A stretch of 64,000 bases of DNA. It comes from Brugia malayi (lineage: Eukaryota; Nematoda; Chromadorea; Rhabditida; Onchocercidae). The position numbers were made by a program, and so were the translations under genes. Every line of letters starts with the position of its first letter. Position 1 is the first letter of the stretch. The DNA lies in NCBI RefSeq assembly GCF_000002995.4, contig NW_025062478.1, forward strand, positions 9,869,001 to 9,933,000, given 5' to 3'. The notes under the pieces were generated by a model. It was given only the letters and a program-made list of their open reading frames with translations. It ran no database searches and was not told the DNA's origin. Below, one piece after another: positions 63,474 to 64,000 of the stretch.

Positions 63474-64000
63474 TTTAGTTAGTGAATTTGTTGATTTTCT
63501 CACTATTTGACTTTTCATCAGATGAGTAAATGAAACTAATTATTTGAGCATTGTAACAAACTATCTGATCTATGAGATCAATCGAAATGTTTATGCATTC
63601 TTTTATTACCAGTTGTTCTTTCTTATCGAGAATTAGTGAAAATTTTTGAAGTGAAAAAATATTTCATCTGTTACAGAGTTTAATGGTGGTACATAATTAT
63701 TTTGCAAATGTTGTAAATTTTGTTAACAATGAATTGTGATTTTAACTATATATGAAAAAGCATTTGGTACATTTCTTTAATTTAGGATGGTGAAGCTACA
63801 AAAATTGAAAAGCAATTGCAAGCTTAAATTGTTGAAATATTTGCTTAGCATGCAAATTTTGCAATATATATATATATATATATAATTCGTATTTTTTTTT
63901 TTTTTGCATATGACAAATACGAATACATCAAAATAGTTAATGAATGTGAAATTTTATTCGATGAAATTTGTAGCATTGAAATATGAATAAAATAGGCAAA
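63474..64000 (+). other. Mcm10 3' flank with poly(A) signal
   Basis: Contains an (AT)n run at ~63867-63884, a T run after it, and AATAAA near 63986-63991, a plausible poly(A) signal for Mcm10 or for a short downstream exon. A short conserved-looking stretch after an acceptor-like tttaatttag at ~63777-63786 (GATGGTGAAGCTACAAAAATT) is too short to call. Confidence 0.35.

Overview
The window looks like nuclear DNA of a nematode, most likely a clade III (spirurid/filarial-type) species. It is very AT-rich. Genes are cut into short exons by small introns with GTAAG donors and (T)TTTCAG-type acceptors, and TTTTTCAG sites sit just upstream of start codons, as expected for spliced-leader trans-splicing. 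No bacterial, viral or transposase gene was recognised. Exon models, homology and percent-identity impressions were made by eye.

Layout. (1) 1-967 is a repeat that recurs almost exactly at 55944-56910, where it is part of a larger foldback element with a tRNA-3'-end-like core. (2) 968-10445 holds three minus-strand C2H2 zinc-finger genes (ZNF1-3) and a finger relic. (3) 11346-16210 is a six-exon plus-strand coiled-coil gene of unknown function. (4) 17508-18253 is the 3' end of a probable minus-strand gene. (5) 19991-53590 is a minus-strand array of twelve more zinc-finger copies (ZNF4-15). It comprises four ~6.2 kb units (a ~2.2 kb non-coding spacer, an A-type gene and a B-type gene) followed by ~2.49 kb single-gene units. 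(6) 53798-54393 encodes a small Kunitz-domain protein. (7) 57243-63473 is an 18-exon Mcm10 gene, a conserved DNA replication initiation factor.

The zinc-finger family is the striking part. In every copy the finger exon is open back to an in-frame stop with no usable ATG, so an upstream exon is required. In eleven of fifteen copies such an exon is present: a TTTTTCAG acceptor, an ATG, 19 codons with a strongly hydrophobic core, a perfect GTAAGT donor, and a 104-106 bp intron that joins in frame. If used, this gives C2H2 proteins with an N-terminal signal-peptide-like sequence followed by a basic KKRR stretch and 5-10 TGEKPY-linked fingers. In four copies (ZNF4, 6, 8, 10) the 5' exon and promoter are replaced by the spacer. 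Most copies also carry 3' lesions: a shared one-base deletion in B-type genes and an early stop in ZNF1/3/4. Only four A-type copies keep the last finger intact.

The array shows recent amplification and continuing exchange. Units are nearly identical, finger modules are shuffled, two copies (ZNF13 and ZNF14) are A/B chimeras, and a fusion junction with a 20 bp templated duplication is shared by seven intergenic regions. That junction fuses sequence like the flank upstream of ZNF1 to sequence like the flank downstream of ZNF2.
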